Of a stretch of 64,000 nucleotides of DNA, positions 36,993-48,753 are shown in pieces. The DNA is taken from NCBI GenBank assembly GCA_023213395.1, contig CM041465.1, positions 127,727,741 through 127,791,740 on the forward strand. The letters are read 5' to 3'. How positions within the stretch are numbered: the stretch's first letter is position 1; each line of letters opens with the position of its first letter. Made by a program: the position numbers and the translations under genes. This DNA comes from Cycas panzhihuaensis. Lineage: Eukaryota; Cycadophyta. Below the pieces are notes generated by a model that was not told the origin of the DNA, searched no databases, and saw only the letters and a list, made by a program, of their open reading frames with translations.

Positions 36993-37535
36993 TGTTAAAA
37001 CATAATATTTAATGTGTGTTTATTATACACATACATTTCCTACTATTTACTTACATCAAGATATGTGAGATGCATACATATCCATGTTATCCCTTTATTA
37101 GATGATGTAAAGGCTCATTATATTTAATAAGCTACTCATGAACTGATTTTACTATATATTTATACACTTACCACTTGTGAACCTAAGAAACAATAGACAA
37201 AGGAGTGAGGAGAAAGATGTAAAACTTATGATCATAAACATAGTCCTAACTCTACCTTCTCCCATGGATTTTCCCACAATGGATTTTCCACGTATAAATC
37301 TTGGTGTCTTATGGTGATGCTTATTCTTGATGCATGCTTACTTTATTTTATATTCATGTTGATTAATTCTCTTTATGTACATACTTATGAGTTTAAGCTC
37401 TCCATTATTATTAGATCCTTCATATTATGGAATTAGAGCTAATCTCAATATTCACCATATTTTATCATGGTATCAAACTAATTTTGATCCTCATTTTCAT
37501 ATGGTATTAGAGTAATTCTACTACTTATTTTAACA
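36993..37535 (+). repeat. A1 3' LTR
   Basis: It starts TGTTAAAACATAATATTTAA and ends TTATTTTAACA. It aligns with 1961-2471. A TATA-like stretch lies near 37153-37166, and a GTGGATTTTCCCACAATGG block near 37262. The flank ATCAT pairs with TTCAT at 1956-1960. Confidence 0.8.
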
Positions 37536-37564
37536 ATCATGACAATGGCTTAATTGGGATATAA

Positions 37565-37875
37565 TGAAAGAGGTTAATGTATCAAGGTCATTTGTGTAGA
37601 TTAATTAAGTGACCTTAGGATATATTATTAGCATTAGTCTATTAGTGAAATACACTTTATATATATTTAGATGTAATTTTAGGTTCATATTATTAGGATG
37701 GAAAATCCTAACCCTAATTCTTACCCTCAATAATAAAAGGCAAAATCTCAAGGAGGGAGTCATTATTCATTCCCACCTCCAAGCTTGCTCTCATATCGTA
37801 TTTCATCTCTTTTTCATTCTCCATTTCTATTATGTGTATGTGAGTGATTTATTCCCTATATCTATCCTTCCTTCA
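37565..37875 (+). repeat. H 5' LTR
   Basis: 311 bp, ending CCTTCCTTCA just before the PBS. Compared with F's 298-bp LTR it shares start, a TATA-like AATAAAAGG near 37731 and a CTCATTTC-rich 3' part, but is clearly diverged. Confidence 0.75.
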
Positions 37876-37877
37876 TG

Positions 37878-37889
37878 TGGTATCAAAGC
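37878..37889 (+). promoter_or_regulatory. H primer binding site
   Basis: TGGTATCAAAGC, one mismatch to the initiator tRNA-Met PBS, two bases past the LTR. Confidence 0.8.
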
Positions 37890-39764
37890 TAGAAAGAGAT
37901 TTATTCACTCCATTCCACTTGCATGGAGTCATTTTGCCTCTCCTTCGCCTTCAATATAAAGTATTGAGAGTGAATTAATCATTTAAAAATTTTTGAGAGC
38001 TTAAAATTATATTACTTTATATGTTGTTACTTTATCCATGTGTAAAGAATTTTAGAGGTAAAAAATATAGATTTTTGAATCTGTTTGGTTGCCAGAACAG
38101 TCCCGAAAACATTAAAGGCCTAAAATTTTATGAAAATTTTGACTATCTCAGATTTTGATGAAATTTGGTGTGTAGGGTCACCTTACTAAGAGGATCATTT
38201 TTTTCTTCTAGAGTAGCTTTATATTTAACCTATAACAGTAAGTTTTGGCTAAAATAAAAGGGTAAAATTTGTAGATAAGTGACTTAAGACACTTTTCTAA
38301 ATGAAATCCTTTAAACATGAGCTAAAAATCTGAAAGTTTTCTTAAGGGATCTAGTAAATTTATGTATTAATAAAATTTTAAGATAAATCTCATTAAATTT
38401 CACCCATTGGTTAGTGAGATCTTTGTAGTTTTCTCACGGATGCTGAATTTTTCTACTCAACCCCACAAAAGATATTGCGAGGGCATTTCGAGTAATTTTT
38501 TAGCTTATTTAGAGATGGTGTAAAAGGAAAAGTTGATATACATATCAAGATGTAACTTTTGACATATTCAACTTTAGATTTTGAGATAGTGGATCTCGCA
38601 AGATTATGCTTTTGTATTTTTTTTAGGTAAAAATATTTTATGCCTTTTCAGAAATATGACTTCATTATCGTATTAGAAATAACATTTTAAACACTTTTTT
38701 CTTCTACCACAAATTTAAATTTCATCATTTAGGCCTTCATATTTATAATTTTTAGAAACTTTTACCCATTTATCATTATTTATAAATTTTGTAAAAAAAT
38801 TACAAAATAGGGTAAAATAACATGCATCTAGATTTTAAAAATTAGTATTTTAGCAGCAAGTTGATATGATTTTTAGTATTTTATGGTTTTTATATTAAAA
38901 TTTTTAAAAGTATATTTAGAACATTATACTAAAGCAAGGGAAACCTTGGATCAGAAGCAAGATCTAGTTCCCCTACTAAATTTAGTATACTTTTTCTATT
39001 TGCACACATAGCATAAAGCATCATATAAAGCAGTAACAACAACCAAGTAAGCACGAAAGGTAATCAAGCACATTTGGTAACTTTCCATTTCAATTTTTAG
39101 TTATTCATAAACAACTTATATTACTCTTTAAAGGAATCTCATCTATACGATTTATACTACCAGTTCTTGACTTATACACACACTCGCCTTGGTTGAAATA
39201 GACCATGGTTGGCTGAAGTTTGGGCCCTAAGAGAGGTGTGAGTTTCATACTAGGTCTGGTCTTAACCAGAATAGTGGTAGAGGGACAGTTTAGCCATACC
39301 TACAGTATCCAATCAGGGATAATCCTGATAACCACCTGGGAAAATTGAAAACCTTAATGCAAGATTAAAATTAACCTGGTCTAATATCCGTCATAGCTGT
39401 GTGATACACATATATCGTTTAACTTTTTGGAGGAGGTATATAGCTACTCATTGGTGAACTAGATGAGGACTGGGAGTACTTGGGCTCCACTATGACTTGG
39501 ATTTCATCACCAAGTGTAGGTGCAGGTATTGCAGGCGAAGGCCCTAATCATATACTAGAAGCCTTAGGCATCGAAACCTCACCTACATTTGGACATAAGT
39601 TAGAGGTTAGTGGCATGATACATTACCACTTTTTATGAGCTCTACATTAGGCCTCATTCTTACATCATTGCTTATACTCATTTTTCATAATTATTGAAAA
39701 ATACTTAATCATTACTTGTTTCTCATCATAGCATCTATTTCTACATCCCTACTACACTAGGTGT
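37890..39764 (+). other. H leader, homologous to F leader
   Basis: No coding signal. The best-conserved part, 39175-39640, matches 55905-56345 in F: CACACACTCGCC, GGTTAGCCATACC-type and GATAACCA blocks, then ACACAAGTTAGAGGTT-type. Between 37980 and 39100 it is AT-rich and weakly alignable. Confidence 0.6.
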
Positions 39765-39818
39765 ACTAACCATACGTGTGAGTGATTTATTCCCTAAATC
39801 CATCCTTCCTTCATATAA

Positions 39819-41751
39819 GTATAACTAAATTTGACAATGCTAATTAATTTTATATTTGTTAACAATAATTTTTAAAAATGATAATGAAGAGAAGGGGTAA
39901 GACAAGAAGATATGAAAGGTAAGGTAGACATAAGTGGTACTTTTGGCAATGGAGGTATAAATATTGAATATGCTATGATATAGACATAAGAAACAAGAAT
40001 AATTAGTAGTAAAAGGAGGTGGGGATAATAAGGAAGTTGGCAGTGTAAATGAATATAATGAGTGTGGGCATTTTAGAAATAGATTCAAGAAGTGTTAATG
40101 AAATGGAAATTAAGGGTATTATAATAAATGTGATAATCTTGAAATACAAGTAGCGATGGTACATATGGTAGTAAAAGAAATAATATTGGGAGGTTAGCCT
40201 TGATCGAATGTTGTAAGAGAGTTAAATTCAAGAACAAGACTAAATTGGATATAATAAGGGGTGTTAAAATTAATATCTATAAGGTCTAAACAAAATGACA
40301 ACTATTTGGTAATAAAAAAATATGGTATTTGATAGTTAGGTGTTGGTAACATTGGTAGTAATCATAAATATATGGGGAATAATAGTGGTAAGTAGGATAG
40401 GATGGTGTTATTTTAAGGCATATACTTAGGCATACATAGTTACCTTGCAATCTTATAGGGGTATTAGGAAGCTAATGAACCATCATATGGTAAGATTTCC
40501 ATAAATGTGAATTAAACAATTTACATAAACTTTACACCAATTACATACATACATAGACATAAAAGTTATAAGAGATTACCTAAGATCCATTAGAGTGTAA
40601 AAATCATTTTCTTGTGTAATAAAAGCTTAAAATTTGTTAAGGAACTCCTCACAATAGTAGATGGATTGATATGAGAGAATGAGAAACCAACATATAGTTG
40701 TAAGGCCCATTCAACTAAGAAGGACATATATTTGAAGGTCACATTAGATATAGGCATTGTTTATGTACTATATGGCAAAGTTAACTACTTGAGATTTAAT
40801 GGCTTGTGATGGTGCATTAGTAAAATTAGTTATGTTTAAAGATACAATAATAAATAATATATTTTGATTGGATAATATACCTAATATAACATTACAAGGA
40901 CATGTATATTGGAAAAGTATATGAGGAGTATCATGATGACTCTAACTGCACGTCAATTTAATAATCTCAAAGTTTATAAAAATAGAGAGGATGATTACAT
41001 TAAAAGCAAGGTAATATATTATATTGGAGAGGATCGAGTTGCTTTACAAATGATAAATACTACTACAACCAAAGCACCTTTGGAGGGTGAAGGTGTACCT
41101 TTAAATACAAAGTTAGTAAGAAAAACCATAAAAGGGAGAAAGAGAAAAAAATCACCAACAAGACATATTGAAGAAGGGAAGGGAAAGACAAAGTAGAAGA
41201 AGCTTACATAAACTCCTTTTGCATAGGCAATTCCTCAACAAAAAATAGTATGGGTCTATTTGATAGAGGAATAAAGCTTGATAGTAATGATGAAAGGCAT
41301 AGATTATCAACCATCTCCTTCTCCTTTTAATTCAATAAAGAAGTAATGCTCTCTTATTAGATGAGGACCAAGACCCATTACATAAGTAATATCAGTTTGG
41401 TTTTTTTTAGATAGGAGGGAATCTATATAAATATTATAGAATGTTGGATATTCATAAGAGGAGTTAGAAACATCCTCTCCTGAACAAGCAAAATCACTTA
41501 AGGGTATCAAAATGGTAGTGGGAATTAAAGTGAATGAAGAGGTGGTAATCATTACAAAAACTCAAGAAAAGAATGTTAAAGAGTCATGACTTTAATAATA
41601 ACATAATCATATCTCTTAAGAACATAAGTAAGAAGAATAGAAGTAGCCTTCAGATTAAGTGTCAAAGGAAGATAATGAAACACTTTCACAACCTGGTAAA
41701 GAAGTGATAGTTGGCCTAAAGTTTGACCTTTAACTTATTAAACGAATAAAG
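39819..41751 (+). other. Unassigned older sequence left of element D
   Basis: This is AT-rich DNA with coding-like but unrecognised stretches. Near 40045-40095 the + frame reads NECGHFRNRFKKC, reminiscent of a zinc knuckle. A 95-codon open frame at 40909-41196 ends in a basic tail (KGRKRKKSPTRHIEEGKGK). I cannot name a family; a worn retroelement gag or protease region is possible. The sequence continues at 47230 after element D. Confidence 0.35.
40909..41196 (+). CDS. Unrecognised 95-codon frame with basic tail
   Basis: An open frame from an ATG to a stop. Residues 1-45 are mixed (TARQFNNLKVYKNREDDY), the centre has YYIGEDRVALQMINTTTTK, and the last 35 residues are lysine- and arginine-rich. 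I recognise no family, and no promoter or splice sites are evident. It lies in decayed sequence and may be a chance survivor of an old transposon gene. Confidence 0.2.
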   Translation: MEKYMRSIMMTLTARQFNNLKVYKNREDDYIKSKVIYYIGEDRVALQMINTTTTKAPLEGEGVPLNTKLVRKTIKGRKRKKSPTRHIEEGKGKTK

Positions 41752-42190
41752 TGATGGAAAATATACTTGCAGGAGAACAGGGTAGAACATATAATAGAAT
41801 CACATAGATCAATATTGCAACAATACATCAATGTATCATAATCACAATAGCATAAACCATGAAAGCATTATTATTCAATCCATTGTAGCAGAAATGAGCA
41901 TTATAAATTTCTCAAATAAGGAGGCAGTATCTAAAGACATCAGGGTTGTACACCCCTCAATATTTATAGTTTGGGAGAGGAGGGAAACTCCTCAACCCTT
42001 GAATTTAAAATAATAATAAAATAATGTTAACTTAACTTAAATGAAACTAACTCAACTTAACATAAATCAAAGTTAAACTTACCTTAACTTACCTTGACAT
42101 GTTGAGCATCACATGTCTAAATTAAAGTTGATGAGGTATACAATCTTAGTTAGAAAGGTGAGAGTGAAATGATGATGATTAACTCTAACA
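41752..42190 (-). repeat. D 3' LTR
   Basis: 439 bp; on the - strand starts TGTTAGAG and ends TTTTCCATCA. A canonical plant TATA box CTATAAATA lies at 41961-41969 (- strand). PPT AAGGGGGAGAA is directly upstream (42191-42201). Confidence 0.9.
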
Positions 42191-42201
42191 TTCTCCCCCT
42201 T

Positions 42202-42368
42202 AATATCATCACGAATACTTGTATCTTTTCCTTGAACTTATGGAACTTGTACTTGAAAAAAACTTTAAAATTTTGATATTTATCATCATGCTTCAACCTT
42301 CTTGCATCATATATCTTTATATCATGAAGTAATTCAAAAAAGCTATGAGTAAATGATGTTTGATCCAA
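42202..42368 (-). pseudogene. D: RNase H C-terminal tail remnant
   Basis: The - strand frame next to the PPT reads YKFHKFKEKIQV, corresponding to IKFHKFRDKLGV at the end of B's RNase H, where copia polyproteins end close to the PPT. Everything upstream of it in pol is gone. It shows D descends from a complete copia element. Confidence 0.6.
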
Positions 42369-44480
42369 GTATATATGTATAGATGCAACTTTGACTTTGT
42401 CAACTGGAACATTGAGAAAAATTTGAATTTGAACTTTATCTTTTGTAATCTATATGTTGTCAACAACTATCATATCATAAGATTCCTTTTTTGTCATATC
42501 AGATTCATTCTCCATCATATCATAGGATTTATTGTTATTCTCCCCCTTAAATGGAGGATCAAATCCTTGCGTAGCAAGTTGGTCCTGCATTTGATTTGAA
42601 TCTTCATTAGTTTTATCATCATGATCCACCTATTCTATCACTTGTCTCATATGCTCAACAAAAATATCATCAAATATAAGGAGGGTATCTTCCCAATAAG
42701 TGGAAATTAAAATATCCCAAACAGATTTAGAGGTCGTTAATTCACAAACCTTTGAAAAAACGTCATCATTCATAGTACAAAATAATAAACGTAATGCTTC
42801 ATTATATTTCCTAAAATTTTCTTTAATACTTAGATCACATTCATGTTATAAATACTTCAAAAGATCATGTTCAATAAAGTAGTCTTGCATAGTGTTATAC
42901 CATAGTGAAAAGTTATGGCCATTGAAATGGGAAATTGTGGCATTTTATCAAGAAAAACTTTAGTATAAAAGTATGCTTTTACTAAGTCAAGAAGATCAAT
43001 AAATATAATAAATATATATGATTTCAAATAAACCTTTTTGAAAGTGGAAAAAATATTTTTTAGAAAGTCAATCAACTAGGCACAGTAAGGAAATAATGGA
43101 TATATAAGTAAATTTTCATGTAATAAAGATCCTGTTAGCAATATAAATCTGAAATGTAACTTTGAGGATAAAAGGAATAATCCTTAACCTTTTGATTTTA
43201 TTCAAATGAATAAATATAAAGTCTCAATGCAATAAATCCTTAGCCTTGATGATAATATACAATGCTGAAAAAACTAAAAAATATATATATTTTACTTTGA
43301 AAGATAAGGAATATGAAGAAACATTTTTTAAAGAAGGGTTAGAGGACAACCTTAAGTTTGATAGCTTCAAAAATATACTAAATGATATCAGAATGATATG
43401 AAACTTTATGAGTATGAAGATAAACAAAATATGAATCTAACGGAACTAACCATTTTGAAAACAGGTTCCTATAAGTCAAGTTTTGATGATCCAAAGGAAC
43501 AGGCCTTGTTTTGAGGCCTAATAAGAGCTGAGGCTCAAAATTGTATAAAAATGCTAATAAAACTTTATAAAATGTTGAGAAATGATTAAATATTGTTTAT
43601 AAGACTACTCAATATACTTTTAGCTGAAAATTTTTGAGAAATATATATAAAAATATGTAAAAAATGGCAGGTTTAAAGCAATAAAGTATCTCTACTTTGA
43701 GCGATTTGAAAATCAGTAAAAATGCATTAAAATATATAAAAAACTATATCAAATCGAAGCGAATTGAGTAGGCTTCCCAACAAAATTAACGAGATTGAAT
43801 TTGGATGTCAAACAAAAAAGCTATTGTAGAAATAGTAACAAGTACCTTTATGGTAAAATGTTAAGAAAAGTGCTAAAAACCACTAAAATGTCAATTTCAA
43901 CAATTAGAATAATGGTTAAAATAAATTTAAAAAAATAAAATAAAATATGGGTAATGAAGTTTATTGAATGTAGATCACTTTAGCATAAATCTAGGTAGAA
44001 AATAGTTTTCTGGTAATAAAATACAATCAATTCAAAAAATGATTTTGTAAAAAGTTGAAAAAAGACTGAAAAAATGACTGAAAAAATGACTGATCGAATT
44101 TAAATCAAGTAAAATGGGGTCAAATCAGTACCAAATTGGTCATATGACCAGTGAAAATTGATCTACAAAAAAATTTTGATCTAATGGAACTAGTTTCGTC
44201 AGAAACCGATGCTCCAACGAGGAGTTATGGCAAAAAAATGCCAATAACCCTATAAAAAATAAAAAATTAAAAAAAATAAAATGAAAAAAAGAATTTTAAG
44301 ATTGTTGGCCCCTTGTGATAACAACAAAGGTCACATGGTAATCTCTTATGACTGGGGGTTGAGTTGTTAGGGGGCTAGGATTTTTAAAACCCTAGATCTC
44401 AAAATATATTCAATATGATAAAATTTTTAAACTTTATAAAAAAATAAAGATTTTAAAGCGCATTTAAAAAAAGGGTGCTT
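42369..44480 (-). other. D internal sequence, 3' side
   Basis: AT-rich, many A/T runs, no recognisable domain. The part at about 44290-44470 resembles B's leader near 27400-27640, which suggests that leader sequence and the RNase H tail were joined by a large deletion. Confidence 0.5.
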
Positions 44481-44489
44481 AATGAGTCA

Positions 44490-44571
44490 AGCACTCAATA
44501 TATATCTATATATAAAATATATATATAAATATATATATAAATATATATATAAATATATATATAAATATATA
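44490..44571. repeat. AT-rich 12-bp tandem repeat in D
   Basis: From about 44517 the 12-bp unit AAATATATATAT repeats four to five times, preceded by irregular TA sequence. It lies immediately left of the GC-richer captured block. Confidence 0.85.
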
Positions 44572-44579
44572 GAATATGT

Positions 44580-45620
44580 TAAAGTGCACCACTGCGCTGT
44601 CTATTATGCGATTCCAGAGCCGCGTTGTCTACGAGCTTCGTATGCCTACTTTGACATTCATCACCTATGCAGCAGGGACAGCACACGAACAACAGATCAG
44701 ACACAGACAACATAGGAAGAACCTTTGAATGGGGTAGATGCAATCAGATTACTTCCTCTTGCACAACCTATAAATAAAAGGGTAGAGAAACAATGTGCAC
44801 ACTTCTATTCTGTTACAATAACAGAGAAAGAAGCAGATGCAGGGCCAGTATTGCGAGTGACATCTACTGATAAAAGCAAATTTAAGTTGCTCGAAATCAC
44901 ACATGGGGCAGAATATAGAAATCTCACATGGTCACACGAAAGGCCGAGTGTTGAGCCTATGGCAAGTCGATGAACCAAGCAGAGATGTAGAGCTATCTTA
45001 CGAAACAAGGACAAAACCCTAGTTGGGGGAGAATGGGGGATTAAGTCTAGCTTTACAGGAGGATAGTGTGAAGATAGGAAAGGTTACCTTGGCTGGGATG
45101 TATTTTCTTCACTTTCAAGTCTATCACTTAGATCCCATAGCTAATACGATGGCAATAGTAAGGGATCCAGATGCTGCCTTCTTTAAGAAACTTGATGGCT
45201 TTCAGCCATGTGAATTATATGAGCTAAAGGCTAGCACACATATATTTGCTGTTTATGATGATAACTTTTTTAAAAGTGCTAGTTATACCATAGAAGCTGT
45301 TTGTGCTGGACTCTTTCCTAAATCAAAAGAAAATCTCTGGGAGGTAGAGGCCCAAATTTTATCTAAATGGATTGAACTTTCTAAGTTTGAGACAGAATAT
45401 AGAGAGCGTTAGCCTAGTTTACAGAAATGACTACTAGATATTCTTGGGAAATGCAAGCTATAGATGAACTTCTCAAATGGCGAGATGCTATTTATGCATC
45501 TTACTCATGAATTCCAACACTCAAGAGAAGTTTTAGTGGGAGCAAGGCCAAAGGGTCACATAAGGAAAGAGACTTTTTCAAGAGCTGGATAGAGATAGAG
45601 ATGGTTTGGCAACACTTAGT
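44580..45620 (+). pseudogene. Captured ARG1/ARL-type DnaJ-family gene fragment
   Basis: This matches plant ARG1 (Altered Response to Gravity 1) and its ARL paralogues, J-domain proteins of about 410 residues involved in gravitropic signalling. Homology begins near 44710 and covers about residue 135 to the C-terminus; the J domain is absent. Motifs: VEKQCAHFYSVTITE, VRVTSTDKSKFKLL, LALQEDSVKIGKVT, GMYFLHFQVYHLDP, CELYELKASTHIFAVYDDNF, SYTIEAVCAG, FETEYRE, and in another frame WEMQAIDELLKWRDAIYASY. About 120 bp of unrelated sequence interrupts it after FKLL (44890-45015); a one-base shift and stops follow 45412. Apart from that, exon-like sequence is continuous, suggesting capture from spliced mRNA. 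GC content is higher than the surrounding DNA. Confidence 0.85.
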
Positions 45621-46781
45621 GATATTGAAGAAGTAACCAGAAGGAAAAAACTTCCTTTGTTATTTGCTTTTGAATTCTTAAGTTGTACAAAGAAACATTG
45701 GCTTTCAAGATCTTTTGGTTGGGATGAATTTTCTTTTGTAATAGCACTAAAAATAGATCTATATAAGTACAAACCTTTCAACATAATTTGTATTCAGCAT
45801 ATATCAAATAAGCTAGATTTTTTTAGAAATATATCCATTAAAATAGCCAAATTTGTAAATATATCTAGGAAAATAGCTAGATTGCTAAGTGTATCCACGA
45901 AAGTGCATCAAATACATGAAATATATGTTTATATTTTTAAAAAAACTGAAAGAACTTGGTAAGTTGATTTGCAACGTTGTTTCAGAATGTTGAGTAAAAT
46001 ATTAACCCCAACTTTTCTTTGAAGGTGCCTAGGTGTAGTAGATTTGCTGCTGAAAATAGGCTTCAAAAGCTTTCAGTAGACAAATCTTCTTCCTCACAAG
46101 TTGAATATAAGCAGATCTACTGTAACAAATGGTTTGGTGGATAGGATATGCACCCAAAAGCTGCAGATTACTGAAACAAGTAGATCTGAAATAAAATATA
46201 GTAGATATGAAGTAAAAATTGTAGATCTTTGAAGGAAACTTCATAACTTTTGCATGTAGTTGATCTCCTTTATAGATCTGCGAAAAATATCAAATAAGTA
46301 GATAAAAAATACTTGTAAATTGTTAGATATATGATAAAACTATAGATCTAAAGAGAAATAACTCAAATATAAGGAAAAACTTGAATATATATAACTTGTT
46401 ACTGAAATAATGATGAAATATAAGAGAAAATGTATAGAACTAAAAAAATATGGCTCAAATATGTGAAAAAAAACTTGAGCAAATATGGCTTGCTGCCGAA
46501 ATCCTACGTAGATCTGCACAAATCTGAAATAAACCTAAAAAATATTTGTTAAACCAAAAATATAGATTAATAATAATCAAAATGTACTGAAATAATATAT
46601 AAAACTTGCTAAATTTTTTTTAGAAAACAAATATAGCTAATATTTCTTGCTTGTAAGAAAATCTGTCGTAGAATACTAGTAAATCCTATTGCTCTTCTTC
46701 AAAACACTTCACCAATAGAGATGCAATAGCCCAAAATCTCACTCTGATACCAAATGTAGGAAATAAAATGTAGGCCCAAAT
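45621..46781 (-). other. D internal sequence, 5' side
   Basis: The left end up to about 45790 may still belong to the captured gene's 3' region. Beyond it the DNA is AT-rich with repeated GTAGAT-CTG-type words and no domain. Close to the PBS are extra copies of a PBS-like word: CTCTGATACCAAATG at 46742 and at 46784. Confidence 0.45.
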
Positions 46782-46793
46782 GCTCTGATACCA
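46782..46793 (-). promoter_or_regulatory. D primer binding site
   Basis: On the - strand TGGTATCAGAGC, identical to the initiator tRNA-Met PBS, two bases from the LTR. Confidence 0.88.
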
Positions 46794-46795
46794 AA

Positions 46796-47224
46796 TGATG
46801 GAAAATATACTTGCAGGAGAATAGGGCAGAACATGTAATAGAATCACATAAATCAATATTGCAAGAATACATCAATGTATCATAATCACAATAGTATAAA
46901 CTGTGAAAGTATTATTGTTCAATCCATTGTAGCAGAAATGAGCATTATAAATTTCTCAAATAAGGAGGCAGTGTCTAAAGACACCAGGATTGCACACCCC
47001 TCAATATTTATAGTTTGGGGGAGGAGGGAAACTCCTCAACCCTTGAATTTAAAATAATAATAAAATAATGTTAACTTAACTTAAATGAAACTAACTCAAC
47101 TTAACATAAATCAAAGTTAAACTTACCTTGACATGTTGAGCATCACATGTCTAAATTGAAGTTGATGAGGTGTACAATCATGGTTGGAAAGGTGGGAGTG
47201 AAGTGATGACAATTAAGTCTAACA
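46796..47224 (-). repeat. D 5' LTR
   Basis: 429 bp, aligned end to end with the 3' LTR apart from a short deletion (one ACTTACCTTA unit). TATA box CTATAAATA on the - strand at 47005-47013. Ends at the TSD TAAAG. Confidence 0.9.
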
Positions 47225-47229
47225 TAAAG

Positions 47230-48311
47230 GACATGCAATTAGCATTAACTCCTATGCAATTTTTGTTATTTAATACAATCATTGAAGAAAATTTTTATTA
47301 GTAGAGCAAATGAGATACAAGTATAAATAAATCCATTATTAAGGGAAAATGGAAAATCAAAATAGTTCTATGGTCAACCAAAGATGACACGATAGTGGAA
47401 TCTATAAACTTATACTTAGGTATTGGGCTATTAGTAAAGGATAAGGTATTTACTCTACAATCTTAATTAAAATAGATAATCTAAGAAAATAAGGCCTTGA
47501 GTATAGAGAACTTGACTCTAAACTTCAAGTTAGACCAATTTAGGGATACTTCGTAAGGAGTTATGAGACAAATGCTTAGAGAAGGGATTAAGTTAAAAAT
47601 AGACATGATACTCAAGACCTTAATAGTTACTACAAGAGTTTTATAATTAGCCAAAATCTACTTAGATAAGATCTTTAAGAAGGACGATTTCTTGAGACCT
47701 CATTTATGGAAAACTTTTAGCTAAATTTTCTTTTTATATAAGAAAATCCAAAGACTAGAAAACATGGATATCAAAACAAAGGCAACATATACTACAAAAT
47801 TAAATCAATTGAGAATATTTTTGTAGCTCAATATTAAAGTTGTTAAGGAAGGGACCAACAGTAACATAACTTATAAGCCATTCATTTAGAAATAACAACA
47901 TATTTTAGAAGTAGGGATATATAGAGGTATAATAGTAGTAGGAAATGGCAAGGACCTAGAGGTTGCTTTAAATAATTATGTGGTGAAATATTTTCTATCA
48001 TCCTATCTCTAAATTCAACTATGTTACAAGAGGATAAAATCATAGATAACTAAGAATTCTTGAAAATAACTACCAATGAATCAAAAAGGTTAATACAACA
48101 TCCTATATTTGATGTAGGAAATAAGGTCAAAGAGTGGCCAAAGAAAGTTTAGGATTGGAGGACACACTAAACCAAACTCAGAATAATAGGACTTAAAATT
48201 CACTCTACTTGAAGACGAAATATACATATTGGAGGGAGTCATGGAAATGGTAAATCCACTCTTGATCCAAAATTTGCACACAAAGATAATGACAAATATT
48301 AGCACATCCTC
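47230..48311 (+). other. Unassigned older sequence between D and A2
   Basis: A + strand frame can be followed with scattered stops (for example MLREGIKLKIDMILKTLI near 47573 and LEDEIYILEGVMEMVNPLL near 48208), so it looks like worn coding DNA. I recognise no family. It continues the sequence left of D (to 41751) and goes on at 51043 after A2. The last five bases TCCTC are A2's target duplication. Confidence 0.35.
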
Positions 48312-48746
48312 TATTAGAAATATGAAGATGCAAGGATTGCTCTAATACCACATTAGAAATATAGATGTAATAATATAAACTCATGAGTATGAAACATCAA
48401 ACTTATAAAGTAAACACCATCAAACTTAATTATCACAACAAGACACCAAGATTTATATGTGAAAAACCCAATGTGGGAAAAACCACAAGAGAAGGTGGAG
48501 TTAGGACTCCACTTGTGATCATAAGGATTACATCTTTCTCCTCTCTTCTTTCACAAGTTCTCAAGTGGTGAGAGTATAATATATAGTGATAATCACCTCA
48601 TGAGTAGCCTATCATATACAATGAGCCGTTACATCATCCAATAGTAGGATAACATGGATATGTGTGTATCTCACATATCTAGAAGTAGGTGAATGATGAG
48701 AAGTATATGTGTATAATAAGTCCATATTAAATATTATTTTTTAACA
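48312..48746 (-). repeat. A2 3' LTR
   Basis: On the - strand TGTTAAAAAATAATATTTAA to ATATTTCTAATA. Contains an internal PBS-like TGGTATTAGAGC (48339-48350) about 40 bp before its end, a feature shared with the 5' LTR. Confidence 0.88.
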
Positions 48747-48753
48747 CCCCCCC

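Larger units (their letters stand above)
37565..39813 (+). mobile_element. Element H: internally deleted F-family copia element
   Basis: This short insertion has a perfect TSD TATAA (37560-37564 and 39814-39818). The 5' LTR (37565-37875) begins TGAAAGAGGTTAATG, like element F's TGAAAAGCGTTAATG, and is followed by a PBS. The middle aligns with F's untranslated leader (about 54900-56400). The 3' end is only the last 50 or so bases of the LTR (from about 39765, GAGTGATTTATTCCCTAAAT, to CTTCCTTCA). Gag-pol and most of the 3' LTR are missing. Because the TSD is intact, either the deletion came after insertion or a deleted copy was inserted. Confidence 0.8.
41752..47224 (-). mobile_element. Element D: pol-less copia derivative carrying ARG1-like fragment
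   Basis: This is a 5.5-kb - strand element with a perfect TSD TAAAG (41747-41751 and 47225-47229). LTRs are 46796-47224 (5') and 41752-42190 (3'), about 94% identical over some 250 bp compared by eye. It has an initiator tRNA-Met PBS and a PPT. Its LTR shares layout with B (GGGTTGAGG, TCCTC and a TATA region), and its leader resembles B's. The only pol trace is a short RNase H tail beside the PPT. In place of gag-pol it carries, in antisense, a fragment of a plant ARG1-type J-protein gene (about 44700-45600). Confidence 0.88.

Noticed and set aside
41831-42013. 60-codon frame present twice (also 46875-47057)
   Set aside because: Both copies lie inside the two LTRs of element D on the strand opposite to the element; the duplication comes from the LTRs, and there is no domain.
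44482-44715. 77-codon frame before the ARG1 fragment
   Set aside because: Its first half is the AT-rich tandem repeat; the second half (from 44590) is GC-richer but shows no ARG1 match I can support.
48339-48350. TGGTATTAGAGC next to A2 as evidence for a third, overlapping element
   Set aside because: With LTR borders moved outward to 48312 and 50602 the TSD TCCTC is perfect and the motif falls within the LTR.
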